DNA of 8,138 bases from Candidatus Cloacimonadota bacterium (GTDB lineage Bacteria; Muiribacteriota; UBA6191; JACPRK01): assembly GCA_021772705.1 (NCBI GenBank), contig JAJFLN010000163.1, forward strand, positions 1 to 8,138, given 5' to 3'. Below, piece by piece: positions 1 to 8,028 of the stretch (its first letter is position 1; each line of letters opens with the position of its first letter). Under the pieces are notes generated by a model. It was given only the letters and a program-made list of their open reading frames with translations, was not told the origin of the DNA and did no database searches. The position numbers and the translations under genes are program-made.

Positions 1-387
1 TTTTTTGCTGCGTTTTTTAAATCTCCAATAACTTTTAAAATCTTTTTTCTTTTTTTGCTGCGGCCCCCGGCCCGCGCCAGCCCGGGCGTCTCCTCAATTC
101 GGCTCGACAGGTTGACTTGTACGGACTGAAGAAACATGACCGCGCCTGGCTATCCACTCTGCTGAAGCAATGGGACTGTTTGCCGCGGTCGTTCCCGTGA
201 GAGATCGTGGTTCGACTGCAGGTTCATCAGTAGGGCGACGGTGTGGCTACCGCCATGCTCACTGTGACTGTGGTTACCGAGGCGTGGAAAATCGCGCCGG
301 TACGTGATACGCTTCCGCGATTCCTCCTCCAGCCGAGGAGATTCCCGTCGCCCTCCCGGCGATCGCATCAAGGAGGCTCTCAGGAAG
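1..387. other. Gene-free left edge with T-rich patch
   Basis: I see no well-supported gene here. Bases 1-62 are strikingly T-rich in an otherwise GC-rich window, and the 12-mer TTTTTTGCTGCG occurs at 1-12 and 51-62. On the minus strand an open frame runs from an ATG at 137-135 to the window edge; it encodes a lysine-rich stretch (KKRKKILKV and AAKK segments), but it lacks a clear Shine-Dalgarno sequence and may be chance coding in the T-rich patch. A 45-codon + strand ORF from ATG 170 has no ribosome site and no family resemblance. The only well-placed signal is the ribosome binding site at 370-376 for the radical SAM gene. A TTGACT at 112-117 resembles a -35 box, but no matching -10 box follows at the right distance, so no promoter is assigned. 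Confidence 0.6.
370..376 (+). promoter_or_regulatory. Shine-Dalgarno site fixing the start of the radical SAM gene
   Basis: AAGGAGG lies 11 bases before the ATG at 388. The frame is open further upstream to a GTG at 304, but that extension has no comparable site and adds a Ser/Arg-rich stretch unlike the family N-terminus, so 388 is preferred. Confidence 0.75.
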
Positions 388-2196
388 ATGAACGTCGAGC
401 TACAGCAGAAGATTGAACAGCTGTTGCCCTGGGTCGATCGGCCAGCGCGTTACATCGGAGGGGAGTTCAATTCGGTCATCAAGGAACCGGCTGGAAAGCT
501 GCGATTCGCCCTGACCTTTCCCGACGTCTACGAGATAGGCCAGTCCCACATGGGGCTCGTCATCCTCTACCACCTCCTGAATGAGCAGGAGTGGATCTGG
601 TGCGAGCGTGCGTTCCTGCCCTGGGTCGACATGGAGCAGTCCATGCGCCGGGAGGAGATTCCCTGGTTCTCTCTCGAGAGCTGCACGCCCTTGAAGGACA
701 TGGACGTCCTTGGCTTCAGCCTTCCCTACGAGATGCTTTACACCAACGTCCTCAACGGCCTGGACCTGGCGGGAATCCCCATCCATCGGCAGGACCGGGA
801 GGAGGAAGATCCGATCATTATTGCCGGTGGTCCGGCGACGTACAACCCGGAACCGGTGGCGGACTTCATCGACATTTTCGTCATCGGAGAGGCCGAGGAG
901 CTGGTCCTGGAGCTCTGTCAGATCGTGCATCGGCAAGACCTGACCCGGAATCAGAAACTGGAACTCCTCTCCCGGGTCCCCGGTCTCTACTCCCCCGCAA
1001 CCGTCGAGGTGAGACGGAGAGCCGACGGCTCCATCGAGTCCTTCGACTCACAGGTCCCGCTTCCGGTGATGAAGCGGATCATCGGCGACGTGGATCAGGC
1101 CTTCTTCCCCACCAAGCCCCTGGTTCCATTCCTCCAGACCGTCCACGATCGGGCCAACCTGGAAGTCCACCGAGGCTGCGTCCACAGCTGCCGCTACTGC
1201 CAGGCAGGAATGCTGTATCGGCCGCAACGTGAGAAGAGCCTGGAAACACTGACACGGCAGGGGACGGAGCTGGTAAAGAACACGGGTATGAACGAGGTGG
1301 GTCTCTCCAGTCTCAACACCCCGGATCACACCCAACTGGTGCCGCTGATCGACAACCTGAACAAGGAGCTGAAGGACCAGAAGGTCTCCATCGGTCTGCC
1401 GTCTCTGCGAGTCGACAGCTTCTCCGTCGGACTGGCCGATTCCCTCAACAAGGCGAAGAAGACGCAGATCACCCTGGCGCCGGAGGCCGGAAGCCAGAGG
1501 CTGCGAGACATCATCAACAAGAACATCACGGAGGAGCAGATCCTGAATACCGTCAAGTCCGTCCTCGATGCGGGCTGGCGAGAGCTGAAGCTCTACTTCA
1601 TGATCGGACTGCCGGGCGAGACAGACGATGACATCCTGGAGATGGCGGACCTCTTTGGCAAGATCAAGTCCCTCTCCCGGGGATACCCGGGCAGACCTCT
1701 GTTCATCACGACCACTCTCTCGAGCTTCGTCCCCAAACCCCACACGCCATTCCAGTTTGTTGCCCAGTTTCCCAAGGAAGTCCTGGAGGAGCGAATTCGC
1801 ATACTCCGGAAGCGGGTGGACCCTAACCGGGTCAAGTTGAGGTGGCGAGACTTTCCTCTGGGAGAGATGGAGGCGGCCTTCAGCCTGGGGGGCAGGGAAC
1901 TGGGGCCCGTCATCGAGCGGGCCTGGCAGCTGGGCTGCAAGTTCGACGGATGGACCGACCACTTCAAGTACGATCTCTGGGTCCAGGCCTTCCAGGACTG
2001 CGGAGTCGACGTGAGTGGTCTCTGCTACCGGGACAAGACGGACGAGACTGTCTTCCCCTGGGAAGTGGTCAGCTGCGGTGTGGAGAAAGACTTCCTCTGG
2101 AGAGATCTGCAGGCGGCTTGGGATTCCAAGTCGACGCCGAACTGCTTCTTCGACAAGTGCTCTGCCTGCGGCGTCAGCGCCGATTTCACCTGCTGA
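388..2196 (+). CDS. B12-binding/radical SAM protein, TIGR03960 type
   Basis: This 602-residue protein belongs to the uncharacterised radical SAM family TIGR03960, whose substrate is unknown to me. The N-terminal part (about residues 40-190) looks like a cobalamin-binding-type domain, with FPDVYEIGQSHMG near 44, GFSLPYE near 109, GGPATYNPEP near 147 and a GEAEE motif near 167. The radical SAM core follows: the [4Fe-4S]-binding CX3CX2C is C264, C268, C271 (GCVHSCRYCQ), with a conserved APEAGSQRLR segment further on. The last 17 residues hold a cysteine cluster CX4CX2CX7C (C586, C591, C594, C602), which could bind a second metal centre; that is inference. By family it is a cytosolic enzyme that makes a 5'-deoxyadenosyl radical. 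The length is normal for the family, and it sits directly upstream of its usual DUF2344 partner. Start chosen from the ribosome site 11 bases upstream. Confidence 0.93.
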   Translation: MNVELQQKIEQLLPWVDRPARYIGGEFNSVIKEPAGKLRFALTFPDVYEIGQSHMGLVILYHLLNEQEWIWCERAFLPWVDMEQSMRREEIPWFSLESCTPLKDMDVLGFSLPYEMLYTNVLNGLDLAGIPIHRQDREEEDPIIIAGGPATYNPEPVADFIDIFVIGEAEELVLELCQIVHRQDLTRNQKLELLSRVPGLYSPATVEVRRRADGSIESFDSQVPLPVMKRIIGDVDQAFFPTKPLVPFLQTVHDRANLEVHRGCVHSCRYCQAGMLYRPQREKSLETLTRQGTELVKNTGMNEVGLSSLNTPDHTQLVPLIDNLNKELKDQKVSIGLPSLRVDSFSVGLADSLNKAKKTQITLAPEAGSQRLRDIINKNITEEQILNTVKSVLDAGWRELKLYFMIGLPGETDDDILEMADLFGKIKSLSRGYPGRPLFITTTLSSFVPKPHTPFQFVAQFPKEVLEERIRILRKRVDPNRVKLRWRDFPLGEMEAAFSLGGRELGPVIERAWQLGCKFDGWTDHFKYDLWVQAFQDCGVDVSGLCYRDKTDETVFPWEVVSCGVEKDFLWRDLQAAWDSKSTPNCFFDKCSACGVSADFTC

Positions 2197-2325
2197 ACCG
2201 GCCCGTCAGTCCAGGGTCTTGACCATCACCGTGTAGCGCGGGGCCGGCCCTTGGCTTGCCGGGTCCGAAAAGGGTAAGATCCTGCGGGGAGATAGGCTCC
2301 CTGGACCCAGAAAGGCGAATTCGGC

Positions 2326-3009
2326 TTGTTGCTCCGAGCTGCATACTACAAGAAGGACCGCATGCGGTTCCTGGCCCACCTCGACCTGGCCAGGACCGTT
2401 CATCGAGCCCTCTCCCGGGCTGAGATCCCGATTGCCTTCAGCGAGGGCTTCAATCCTCACCCGAGAGCTGGCTTCGGTCCTCCCCTCACCCTGGGCGTGG
2501 AGGGTCTGGAGGAATGGGTTGACCTCATCCTCGAAAGGGACATGGCGGCCACGGAGTTTCTGGAACGTATAAACGGAGCTCTCTCCCCCGGTCTCGGCTT
2601 CAGCAGAGCCTTCCAGATGCCTCGCAGATCCCCGTCCCTGACCTCCGTCATCCAGTGGGCGGGTTACCGGGTCGAACCGCTGACCGCCCCCGCTGTGACA
2701 CCCAAAAGCGTCGAGGAAGTGCTCTCCTCCGAGAAGCTGGAGATCATGAAGAAGAGCAAGAAGGGTCATAAACTTGTGGACGTCCGGCGCCGAATCGGCA
2801 CTCTCGACCTGGATGGCACCACCCTCCTGGCTCAGCTGGCCTGCGGTCCTGAAGGAAGTCTGGGTATCGTCGATTTGATGGTCCACTTCACTGGCCTCGA
2901 GGGCCCGGCAATCATCTCCGGATATCGTGTGATGCGGGAGAAACTCTATGTCGCAGCAGACGGACGACCAGTCGAAATCGCCTCCGAAACTGATGTCAGC
3001 ACTGTTTGA
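2326..3009 (+). CDS. Radical SAM-linked DUF2344 (TIGR03936) protein
   Basis: This 227-residue protein has the hallmark DUF2344 N-terminus: RFLAHLDL at 14-21, then SEGFNPHPR at 39-47 and FGPPL at 50-54. The family is known for being encoded next to, or fused to, TIGR03960 radical SAM proteins, exactly as here; its biochemical role is not established. The start is a TTG (2326), possibly the next codon (2329). There is no ATG or GTG between the in-frame stop at 2293 and this point, and AGAAAGG at 2309-2315 is a fair ribosome site 10 bases upstream. The gene is in the same reading frame as the radical SAM gene, separated by 129 bases with in-frame stops at 2275 and 2293, so it is translated separately. 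Its 3' end overlaps the EI24 gene by 62 bases, which suggests coupled translation. Confidence 0.9.
   Translation: MLLRAAYYKKDRMRFLAHLDLARTVHRALSRAEIPIAFSEGFNPHPRAGFGPPLTLGVEGLEEWVDLILERDMAATEFLERINGALSPGLGFSRAFQMPRRSPSLTSVIQWAGYRVEPLTAPAVTPKSVEEVLSSEKLEIMKKSKKGHKLVDVRRRIGTLDLDGTTLLAQLACGPEGSLGIVDLMVHFTGLEGPAIISGYRVMREKLYVAADGRPVEIASETDVSTV
2936..2940 (+). promoter_or_regulatory. Shine-Dalgarno site inside the DUF2344 gene, for the EI24 gene
   Basis: GGGAG lies 7 bases before the ATG at 2948, inside the coding sequence of the preceding gene. It favours 2948 over the later in-frame ATG at 2993, which has no good site. The ATG at 3050 has AGAAGGG nearby, but starting there would remove part of the conserved N-terminal segment. 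Confidence 0.55.
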
Positions 3010-3775
3010 CCGGCGAAAGTCCATTATCGGCCGCTTCAGAGAAGGGCTGATGTCCCCTGCCCGGGGAGCGGACTTCCTGCTCCGGCGTCCCAAGCTCCTG
3101 CCCTACGCCGCGGCGCCATTCGCCCTGAGCTTTGGTCTGCTGTCGGCGCTGCTATGGGTGAGCATCTACTACATGTTCGTCCCATTCCATCAGTGGATCG
3201 TCGACTCCCTCGGCCTGGGGGGATGGCTGCTGACGATACTCAACGTGATCCTCTGGCCCGTGGCGATCGTGCTCTACTTCATCTTCGCCGGCTTTGCCTT
3301 TGGCGCACTCTCCAACCTGCTTGCCGGGCCGTTCAACGACCGCCTCTCTCTCAGGACCGAGGAGCTGGCGACGCAGAAGACTGAATCGGAGGTCCTCACC
3401 ATCGCCGAGGCCATTCGGCAGTTCGGCCGGACGATCTTGATGGAGCTGAAGAAGATCGGCTTCTTCCTGGTCCTGCAGTTCATCGTGCTGCTGGTCTGGG
3501 TGATTCCTGTCGTGGGGGCGGCCATCCATGCCGTCCTGGCAACGATTGTGACGTTGTGGTTCCTGGCGGCGGAGTTCCTCGACTATCCGATGGAGCGCAG
3601 GAAGACCAGTTACCGGATGCGGCTGTTGTTCTGCTGGAACAACCGCTACGAGATCTTCGGTTTCGGCAGCGGGGTAGCGCTCTGCCTGTTCATTCCCGTC
3701 GTCGGGTTCTTCTCCCTTCCCTTTGCCGTGGTGGGTGGTACCTTGCTCTACCTCACCATCTGCGAGGAAATCTGA
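2948..3775 (+). CDS. EI24/CysZ-like (DUF540) membrane protein
   Basis: This 275-residue inner-membrane protein belongs to the EI24/CysZ superfamily. Family features visible are the N-terminal cytosolic helix with FLLRRPKLLPYAAAPF at 43-58, GPFNDRLSLRTEEL near 127-140, LDYPMERR near 211-218 and a C-terminal FIPVVGFFSLPFAVVGGTLL segment. Hydrophobic stretches at about 51-78, 93-124, 170-208 and 238-270 fit the four-part membrane layout, the later ones probably hairpins. E. coli CysZ is a sulfate permease of this family, but nothing here (no cys genes nearby) supports sulfate as the substrate, so no symbol is given. It overlaps the DUF2344 gene by 62 bases and ends 29 bases before gatA, within the same probable operon. The N-terminal 15-20 residues depend on the start choice (2948 or 2993). Confidence 0.85.
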   Translation: MSQQTDDQSKSPPKLMSALFDRRKSIIGRFREGLMSPARGADFLLRRPKLLPYAAAPFALSFGLLSALLWVSIYYMFVPFHQWIVDSLGLGGWLLTILNVILWPVAIVLYFIFAGFAFGALSNLLAGPFNDRLSLRTEELATQKTESEVLTIAEAIRQFGRTILMELKKIGFFLVLQFIVLLVWVIPVVGAAIHAVLATIVTLWFLAAEFLDYPMERRKTSYRMRLLFCWNNRYEIFGFGSGVALCLFIPVVGFFSLPFAVVGGTLLYLTICEEI

Positions 3776-3804
3776 CGAGGCAGCTTCGAGGAGGCTCGAG
3801 ATAG

Positions 3805-5274
3805 ATGTCCCTGGACGTGACGAACCTGACCGCCACCGAGATCGGTCGCCGGGTGCGAGAGCGGGAGGTCTCCGCCGAGGAGGTCACTCAGGCCTACCTG
3901 AACCGCATCGAAGCGCTCGACGGCAAGCTGAACGCATTCATCCGGCCCACCCCGGAGCTGGCAATTTCCCTGGCCAGAGAGGTGGACGAGAAGGTCGGCA
4001 AGGGTGAGAGTCTGGGGCCTCTGGCTGGCGTTCCGGTGGCAATCAAGGACAACATCTCCGTGCCCGGCGTGGAGACCTCCGCCGGCTCCAGGAGTCTTCG
4101 AGGTTATCGCCCGATCTATGAATCCACCGTCTGGGAGCGCATGCGCCAGCAGGGACTCATCTGCCTGGGCAAGACGAATCTGGACGAGTTCGCCATGGGG
4201 AGCTCGACGGAACACTCCGCCTTCGGTCCCACCTCGAATCCCTGGGACCTGGATCGGGTTCCGGGAGGCTCTTCGGGCGGTTCCGCGGCAGCCGTGGCGG
4301 CCCGCCTGACCCCTCTAGCCCTCGGCAGCGACACGGGGGGCTCGGTCAGGCAGCCTGCTTCACTCTGCGGTGTCGTGGGGTTGAAGCCGACCTACGGCTC
4401 CGTCAGCCGCTTTGGTCTGATCGCCTTTGCCAGCTCCCTGGATCAGATCGGACCACTGGCCAGAAACGTCACGGACAGCGCCCTGCTTTTTGACGCGATC
4501 CGAGGGAGGGATCAGAGGGATTCCACCACCGTCGACTATCCTGCGGGACCGACGGCCGAGAAGGTGGAGACCGGCATTGAGGGGTTGCGAGTCGGGGTTC
4601 CGGCAGAGCTCATGGGGGAGGGGATTCATCCCGAGACCCGGGATGCCATCCGGAGGGTCGTGGATCGCCTGTCGGCCCTGGGCATTCAGGTCGGAGAGGT
4701 CCATCTGCCGCACCTGGAGCACTCCATCGCGACCTATTACATCGTCGCTTGCGCCGAGGCCAGCTCCAATCTGGCCCGGTATGACGGGATTCGATACGGG
4801 CATCGAACGGAGGCGGCGGAGGACCTGGAATCGCTCTACACTCGCACCCGAGGTGAGGGATTCGCCCCGGAAGTGAAGCGGCGGATCATACTGGGAACCT
4901 ACGTCCTCTCTTCGGGGTACTACGACGCCTACTACCTGAAGGCCCAGAAGCTGCGAACTCTGATGCGGCGTGACTTCCAGGAGGTCCATCGGGAGTACGA
5001 CGTCCTGCTGTCGCCTGTCAGTCCGACCACGGCGTTCCGGAAGGGTGAAAAGAGCGAGGACCCTCTGGAGATGTACCTGGCCGATCTCTGTACCCTCTCG
5101 GCAAACCTGGCGGGAGTCCCGGCCCTGTCCGTGCCCTGCGGTTTCTCCGCAGAGGGGCTGCCCATTGGCGTTCAGCTCATGGGGCGGCCCTTCGAGGAAG
5201 CAACGATTCTTCGGATGGGGCGAGTCCTGGAGCAAGAGCTGGACGTGCCGGATCGGATGCCAGACCTGGGTTAG
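3805..5274 (+). CDS. gatA: Asp-tRNA(Asn)/Glu-tRNA(Gln) amidotransferase subunit A
   Basis: GatA hydrolyses glutamine and feeds the ammonia to GatB, which converts mischarged Glu-tRNA(Gln) or Asp-tRNA(Asn) to the amide form. The 489-residue length is typical. The amidase-signature triad is intact: Lys81 in VAIKDNISV, cis-Ser156 in PGGSSGGSAAAVAA and nucleophile Ser180 in GSDTGGSVRQPASLCG; Ser156 and Ser180 are 24 apart, as in characterised members. The C-terminal half carries the GatA-type GTYVLSSGYYDAYYLKAQ segment, which separates it from general amidases. ATG 3805 follows GAGGAGG (3788-3794) by 10 bases. gatC, often just upstream, and gatB, often downstream, are absent: the EI24 gene precedes it and a membrane protein follows. 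The other subunits must therefore be elsewhere in the genome. Presence of GatCAB implies indirect Gln-tRNA and/or Asn-tRNA synthesis in this organism. Confidence 0.98.
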   Translation: MSLDVTNLTATEIGRRVREREVSAEEVTQAYLNRIEALDGKLNAFIRPTPELAISLAREVDEKVGKGESLGPLAGVPVAIKDNISVPGVETSAGSRSLRGYRPIYESTVWERMRQQGLICLGKTNLDEFAMGSSTEHSAFGPTSNPWDLDRVPGGSSGGSAAAVAARLTPLALGSDTGGSVRQPASLCGVVGLKPTYGSVSRFGLIAFASSLDQIGPLARNVTDSALLFDAIRGRDQRDSTTVDYPAGPTAEKVETGIEGLRVGVPAELMGEGIHPETRDAIRRVVDRLSALGIQVGEVHLPHLEHSIATYYIVACAEASSNLARYDGIRYGHRTEAAEDLESLYTRTRGEGFAPEVKRRIILGTYVLSSGYYDAYYLKAQKLRTLMRRDFQEVHREYDVLLSPVSPTTAFRKGEKSEDPLEMYLADLCTLSANLAGVPALSVPCGFSAEGLPIGVQLMGRPFEEATILRMGRVLEQELDVPDRMPDLG

Positions 5275-5295
5275 CTTCTGGAGCCTTGGTTCATG

Positions 5296-5333
5296 GCAGG
5301 GCAACTTTTCCCTCTCTGCAAGGCAACTTCTCC
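5296..5333 (+). repeat. Two 16-base direct repeats, 22 bases apart
   Basis: GCAGGGCAACTTTTCC at 5296-5311 and GCAAGGCAACTTCTCC at 5318-5333 differ at two positions. They start 22 bases apart, about two helical turns, in the gap after gatA and roughly 105 bases before the next gene. A tandem operator is possible but unproven. Confidence 0.6.
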
Positions 5334-5439
5334 GGGTATGGCCGGTAGTGTGGAGAGGGAGGTATATCGATCAGGGGGGAGACGGCGCCTGGATTCGCAG
5401 TTCCGGCCGTCCCGATGCCGAGAGGAACGATAGAGACTG

Positions 5440-6117
5440 ATGGAAGGAATGTTGCAGGGAAGAGATCGGCGGTTGTCGCAGCTCGTTCAGAAGCGGGGAA
5501 TCACCACGAAAGTGGCCGTACTCTACGAGGACAGGCTCGAGATCCGCACATCCACGTTCCTGGGCGAAGTTCGTTCGGCTCTGGAGTTGGATTCCGTCGA
5601 GGCCATCAGCCACGTTCGAGGGGCCGGCACGGGTTTGACCGTCGCTGCCGCGGCCTCGCTTCTGGCGACTCTCGCCTGGGGAGTGACGATCCTGATGGGC
5701 GGAGCGGTGCCTGCCGATAGCCAGATGCTATTGACCCTGGGAGGGTTGAGCCTCGTTCTGGTCCTTCTGGTCGCCTTGGTGCGGCAGGATACGTTCCGGA
5801 TCGAGACCTATCGAAAGGGTGGATACACCCTCTTCGCCGACAGGGACCCCGATACGGCCGTTGTGGAGTTCCTCGGCGCTGTGCGCCGGGCTCGCCAGCG
5901 GATCATGAGCGGCCCGAGAGACAGCTCTCCGGAACATTCCATAGCCGAGGAAATCCGTAAGCTCTCGGGGCTCGTGGGAGACAACGTCCTGACGCCGGAG
6001 GAGTTCCTTCAGAAGAAGCGGGAACTGCTGGAACTGGAGCTCGCCGCAGAATACGCCGGAGAGCTCGATTTCTTCGAGGATCCCACCGAGGACGACAAGC
6101 CTCGCTCCATCAACTGA
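5440..6117 (+). CDS. Small membrane protein with C-terminal SHOCT-like motif
   Basis: I do not recognise a named family for the whole protein (225 residues). Residues 1-60 are soluble and strand-rich (VAVLYEDRLEIRTSTFLGEV), resembling the PH-like or short beta domains often found in small bacterial membrane proteins. Two hydrophobic segments follow at about 64-88 and 96-114. After a further strand-rich, basic part comes a SHOCT-like segment at 167-198, with IRKLSGLVGDNVLTPEEF followed by a QKKRELL helix; SHOCT is a short C-terminal oligomerisation-type motif. The tail is acidic. ATG 5440 follows an in-frame stop at 5431; its ribosome site (AGAGGA at 5421-5426) is 13 bases away, rather far, and ATG 5449 is an alternative. 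It lies 165 bases after gatA, so it may have its own promoter. It converges on the helicase gene with a 44-base gap. Function unknown. Confidence 0.75.
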   Translation: MEGMLQGRDRRLSQLVQKRGITTKVAVLYEDRLEIRTSTFLGEVRSALELDSVEAISHVRGAGTGLTVAAAASLLATLAWGVTILMGGAVPADSQMLLTLGGLSLVLVLLVALVRQDTFRIETYRKGGYTLFADRDPDTAVVEFLGAVRRARQRIMSGPRDSSPEHSIAEEIRKLSGLVGDNVLTPEEFLQKKRELLELELAAEYAGELDFFEDPTEDDKPRSIN

Positions 6118-6139
6118 GGTCTGACCACTGAAGTCGAGC

Positions 6140-6153
6140 CGGGGAGAGCCCCG
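6140..6153. terminator. Possible weak bidirectional terminator hairpin
   Basis: CGGGG, loop AGAG, CCCCG forms a 5-bp GC stem in the 44-base gap between two converging genes, where a shared terminator would be expected. There is no clear T-run on either side, so this is only a candidate. Confidence 0.2.
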
Positions 6154-6161
6154 ACCGATTC

Positions 6162-7472
6162 TCAAGTTCGCGCAGAGGCTGGCCGCCGCCTGGTTCGACG
6201 GGCTGGCCGGCCACTCTGTGCCGGGGCCACGGACCTGGGCCGGCCACTCTGTGCCGGAGCTGCGGACCTGGATCTGCTGCCCGGTCTGGGTGCCGGAGCA
6301 CGTCCTCGTCTGGGAGCGCCACCGCCGGAGCCTCCAGCCGGGTAGCCGTGGTTCGAGATCACCGAGACCTTGAACCCGATCAGCCGTTCGATGTTGGCGA
6401 AGTCAGCGCGCTCTGCACCGGTGCAGAATGAGATGGCCAGCCCTTCGGCGCCGGCCCGAGCCGTTCTGCCGATGCGGTGGACGTAGGTCTCTGCCACTTC
6501 CGGAATGTCGAAGTTGATCACGTGGGTGATCTCCTCCACGTCAATTCCTCGGGCGGCGATGTCCGTGGCTATCAGGACGCGGGTCTTGCCCTGTTTGAAA
6601 CCCTCCAGGGCCTTCTCCCGGGCAGTCTGGGACTTGTTGCCGTGAATGGCGACCGCCGGGATCGACGTCTTCTCGAGCTGGCGTACGAGGCGGTTGGCGC
6701 CGTGCTTGGTCCGGCTGAACACCAGGGCACGAGTGATCTCCGGGTCTGCCAGGACATCGATGAGGAGGGAGCCCTTGCTGCTCTTGTCCACGTAATACAC
6801 TGACTGGCCAATCTTCTCCGGTGTGGCCACCTCGGGCGTGATGTCCACTCGGACGGGCTCGGTGAGGATGTCCCGTGCCAGGGTGCGAATGTCTCCGGCC
6901 AGGGTTGCCGAAAAGAGCAGGGTCTGTCGGCGCCGGGGAAGGACGGCCAGGACCTTCCGGACGTCATGGATGAAGCCCATGTCGAGCATTCGATCCGCCT
7001 CATCGAGGACGAAGATCTCCAGACCTCGAAGTGAGACGTAGCCCTGATTCATCAGGTCCAGCAGTCGCCCTGGCGTGGCGACCACCACGTCCGGTCCACG
7101 GCGGAGAGCCTTGGTCTGAGGCCCCTGTCCAACGCCGCCATAGATCACGGCAGTCCGGGAGTTCAGATGTCGTCCGTAGCAAGAGAAGCTCTCGGCGATC
7201 TGGGAGGCCAGCTCGCGGGTCGGAGTCAGAACCAGGGTCCGAATAGGCCGGGCCCCGGGCCGGGGATTCCGAGGCTTCTGTGCCATCAACTGGAGGATGG
7301 GGAGGGCGAAGGCCGCAGTCTTGCCCGTGCCGGTCTGAGCGCAGCCGAGCAGGTCCCGTCCCTGCAGAACATGGGGGATTGCCTGGGACTGAACGGGAGT
7401 GGGCCGGCTGTAGCCCTCGTCGCTCAGGGCTCTGAGAAGTGGTTCGATCAGGGTCAGGTCTTGAAATTCCAA
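6162..7472 (-). CDS. rhlE: DEAD-box ATP-dependent RNA helicase, RhlE type
   Basis: This 436-residue cytosolic enzyme unwinds or remodels RNA using ATP; RhlE proteins act in ribosome assembly and RNA decay. All motifs are present in order: Q motif (F3, GYSRPTPVQ 20-28), Walker A AQTGTGKT 45-52, PTRELASQ 84-91, TPGR 133-136, DEAD 157-160, SAT 188-190, VFSRTK 251-256, ATDIAARGID 302-311 and HRIGRTARAG 332-341. RhlE is favoured over other DEAD-box proteins by the short N-terminus and the core ending just after VISNHGYP, followed directly by a basic tail (380-436). That tail is rich in Gly, Pro, Arg and Ser and contains RSAAPAQSGRP then RSVAPAQSGRP, an in-frame duplication. The start is TTG 7472, with GAGGA (7485-7481) eight bases upstream; the next codons encode the family-typical FQDL. 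It is transcribed opposite to all five genes on its left. Its leader may be structured (7486-7598). Confidence 0.94.
   Translation of the reverse strand: MEFQDLTLIEPLLRALSDEGYSRPTPVQSQAIPHVLQGRDLLGCAQTGTGKTAAFALPILQLMAQKPRNPRPGARPIRTLVLTPTRELASQIAESFSCYGRHLNSRTAVIYGGVGQGPQTKALRRGPDVVVATPGRLLDLMNQGYVSLRGLEIFVLDEADRMLDMGFIHDVRKVLAVLPRRRQTLLFSATLAGDIRTLARDILTEPVRVDITPEVATPEKIGQSVYYVDKSSKGSLLIDVLADPEITRALVFSRTKHGANRLVRQLEKTSIPAVAIHGNKSQTAREKALEGFKQGKTRVLIATDIAARGIDVEEITHVINFDIPEVAETYVHRIGRTARAGAEGLAISFCTGAERADFANIERLIGFKVSVISNHGYPAGGSGGGAPRRGRAPAPRPGSRSRSAAPAQSGRPRSVAPAQSGRPARRTRRRPASART
6205..6270 (-). repeat. 33-base in-frame tandem duplication in the helicase tail
   Basis: Two 33-base units, 6205-6237 and 6238-6270, share GGCCGGCCACTCTGTGCCGG and a GCGGACCTG-like end with a few mismatches. 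Each encodes 11 residues of the basic tail, so the duplication keeps the frame. Confidence 0.85.
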
Positions 7473-7480
7473 AGGGTGTT

Positions 7481-7485
7481 TCCTC
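7481..7485 (-). promoter_or_regulatory. Shine-Dalgarno site supporting the TTG start of the helicase
   Basis: Read on the minus strand, GAGGA ends eight bases before TTG 7472. No ATG or GTG start was found closer to the conserved N-terminus. Confidence 0.65.
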
Positions 7486-7598
7486 GTTTCCAGCGGCCTA
7501 CGTCGAGGTCCGCCTCTGTAAGACGCTTCCGGCTGGCTCTGGGTGTGTACACCAGGACCATCGGGCGTCGAAGTAGCCCGACAGAATAACCGCTGGAA
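7486..7598 (-). promoter_or_regulatory. Candidate structured 5' leader of the helicase mRNA
   Basis: TTCCAGCGG at 7488-7496 is a perfect inverted repeat of CCGCTGGAA at 7590-7598, enclosing 93 bases. Inside it, TCGGGC (7561-7566) pairs with GCCCGA (7576-7581). In the minus-strand transcript the 3' half of the long stem ends two bases before the Shine-Dalgarno site. A TATAGA at 7615-7610 could be a -10 box and would start the RNA just before the stem, although no good -35 box is seen. Structured autoregulatory leaders are known for some DEAD-box helicase mRNAs; its use here is inference. Confidence 0.35.
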
Positions 7599-7644
7599 CC
7601 GGAAATAGCTCTATAAATCGGCGGGATGCCCGGGAACAGGAAGC

Positions 7645-7669
7645 CCAGGACCCGTTTTGCCGGGCCTGG
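7645..7669. other. GC-rich hairpin upstream of the helicase
   Basis: CCAGG, a bulged A, then CCCG (7645-7654) pairs with CGGG and CCTGG (7661-7669) across a 6-base loop: nine base pairs with one bulge. No T-run follows on either strand, so it is not called a terminator. Confidence 0.45.
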
Positions 7670-7704
7670 AAGACCGCTGATGCAGGGGGCTTCTCATGTG
7701 GAGT

Positions 7705-7864
7705 GGCACGCGGAGAAGGCTTTGAAACACAGAGGCCGCAGAGGGCACGGAGGCACAGAGAAGGCCTTTCAACACGGAGGACTCCGAGGCCATTGAGGCA
7801 GGACGATGGCTCAGGAACAGAAGAATCTCTGTGTCTCCGCTCCCAGCGTGTCCTCCGTGTTGAA
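7705..7864. repeat. CACAGAGG/CACGGAGG dispersed-type repeat cluster
   Basis: Units such as AAACACAGAGG, GCACGGAGGCACAGAG and AACACGGAGG recur between 7705 and 7780, then return in inverted form (CTCTGTGTCTCC, GTCCTCCGTGTTGAA) by 7864. The segments at 7705-7735 and 7752-7780 align as imperfect direct repeats. TTCAACACGGAGGAC (7768-7782) and GTCCTCCGTGTTGAA (7850-7864) are a perfect 15-bp inverted repeat; GGAGGCACAGAG (7749-7760) and CTCTGTGTCTCC (7827-7838) are another with one mismatch. From memory, similar cacagag/cacggag arrays are common between genes in environmental bacterial genomes. No coding sense is seen. Confidence 0.7.
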
Positions 7865-7914
7865 TCTTCTGAAACGATGTGGCCTCCACGGGCCCTCCGG
7901 AGCCTTGAGTTAGC

Positions 7915-7988
7915 GGGTGCATGTCACCCAGGGGGTCGCGCATACGCGCGTGCGCGCGTGCGCGCGACCCCCTGGGTGACATGCACCC
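7915..7988. repeat. 74-base near-perfect palindrome with Z-DNA-prone centre
   Basis: Arms 7915-7941 and 7962-7988 are a perfect 27-bp inverted repeat. Pairing continues inward with one A/C mismatch (7942/7961) and one T/G (7943/7960), then seven more pairs, to a TG centre at 7951-7952. Each arm contains its own smaller palindrome (GGGTG, 5-base spacer, CACCC). Bases 7937-7966 alternate pyrimidine and purine without a break and are mostly CG/TG steps. The element lies between genes, has no T-run, and does not look like an ordinary terminator. Confidence 0.9.
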
Positions 7989-7998
7989 ACGCCAAACG

Positions 7999-8021
7999 GG
8001 GTGCATGTCCCGTAGGGGGTC
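7999..8021 (+). repeat. Third, degenerate copy of the palindrome arm
   Basis: These 23 bases match the first 23 bases of the left arm (7915-7937) at all but three positions. They can therefore pair with the right arm across a 10-base loop (7989-7998), competing with the main palindrome. Confidence 0.75.
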
Positions 8022-8028
8022 CCCTGGC

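Larger units (their letters stand above)
7473..8028. other. Gene-free, repeat-rich intergenic stretch
   Basis: No credible gene lies between the helicase start and the stop of the partial gene at the right edge. In order it holds the helicase leader and possible promoter, a GC hairpin, the CACAGAGG/CACGGAGG cluster, the 74-base palindrome and its third arm copy. Minus-strand ORFs of 131 and 70 codons cross these repeats and are considered accidental. Confidence 0.7.
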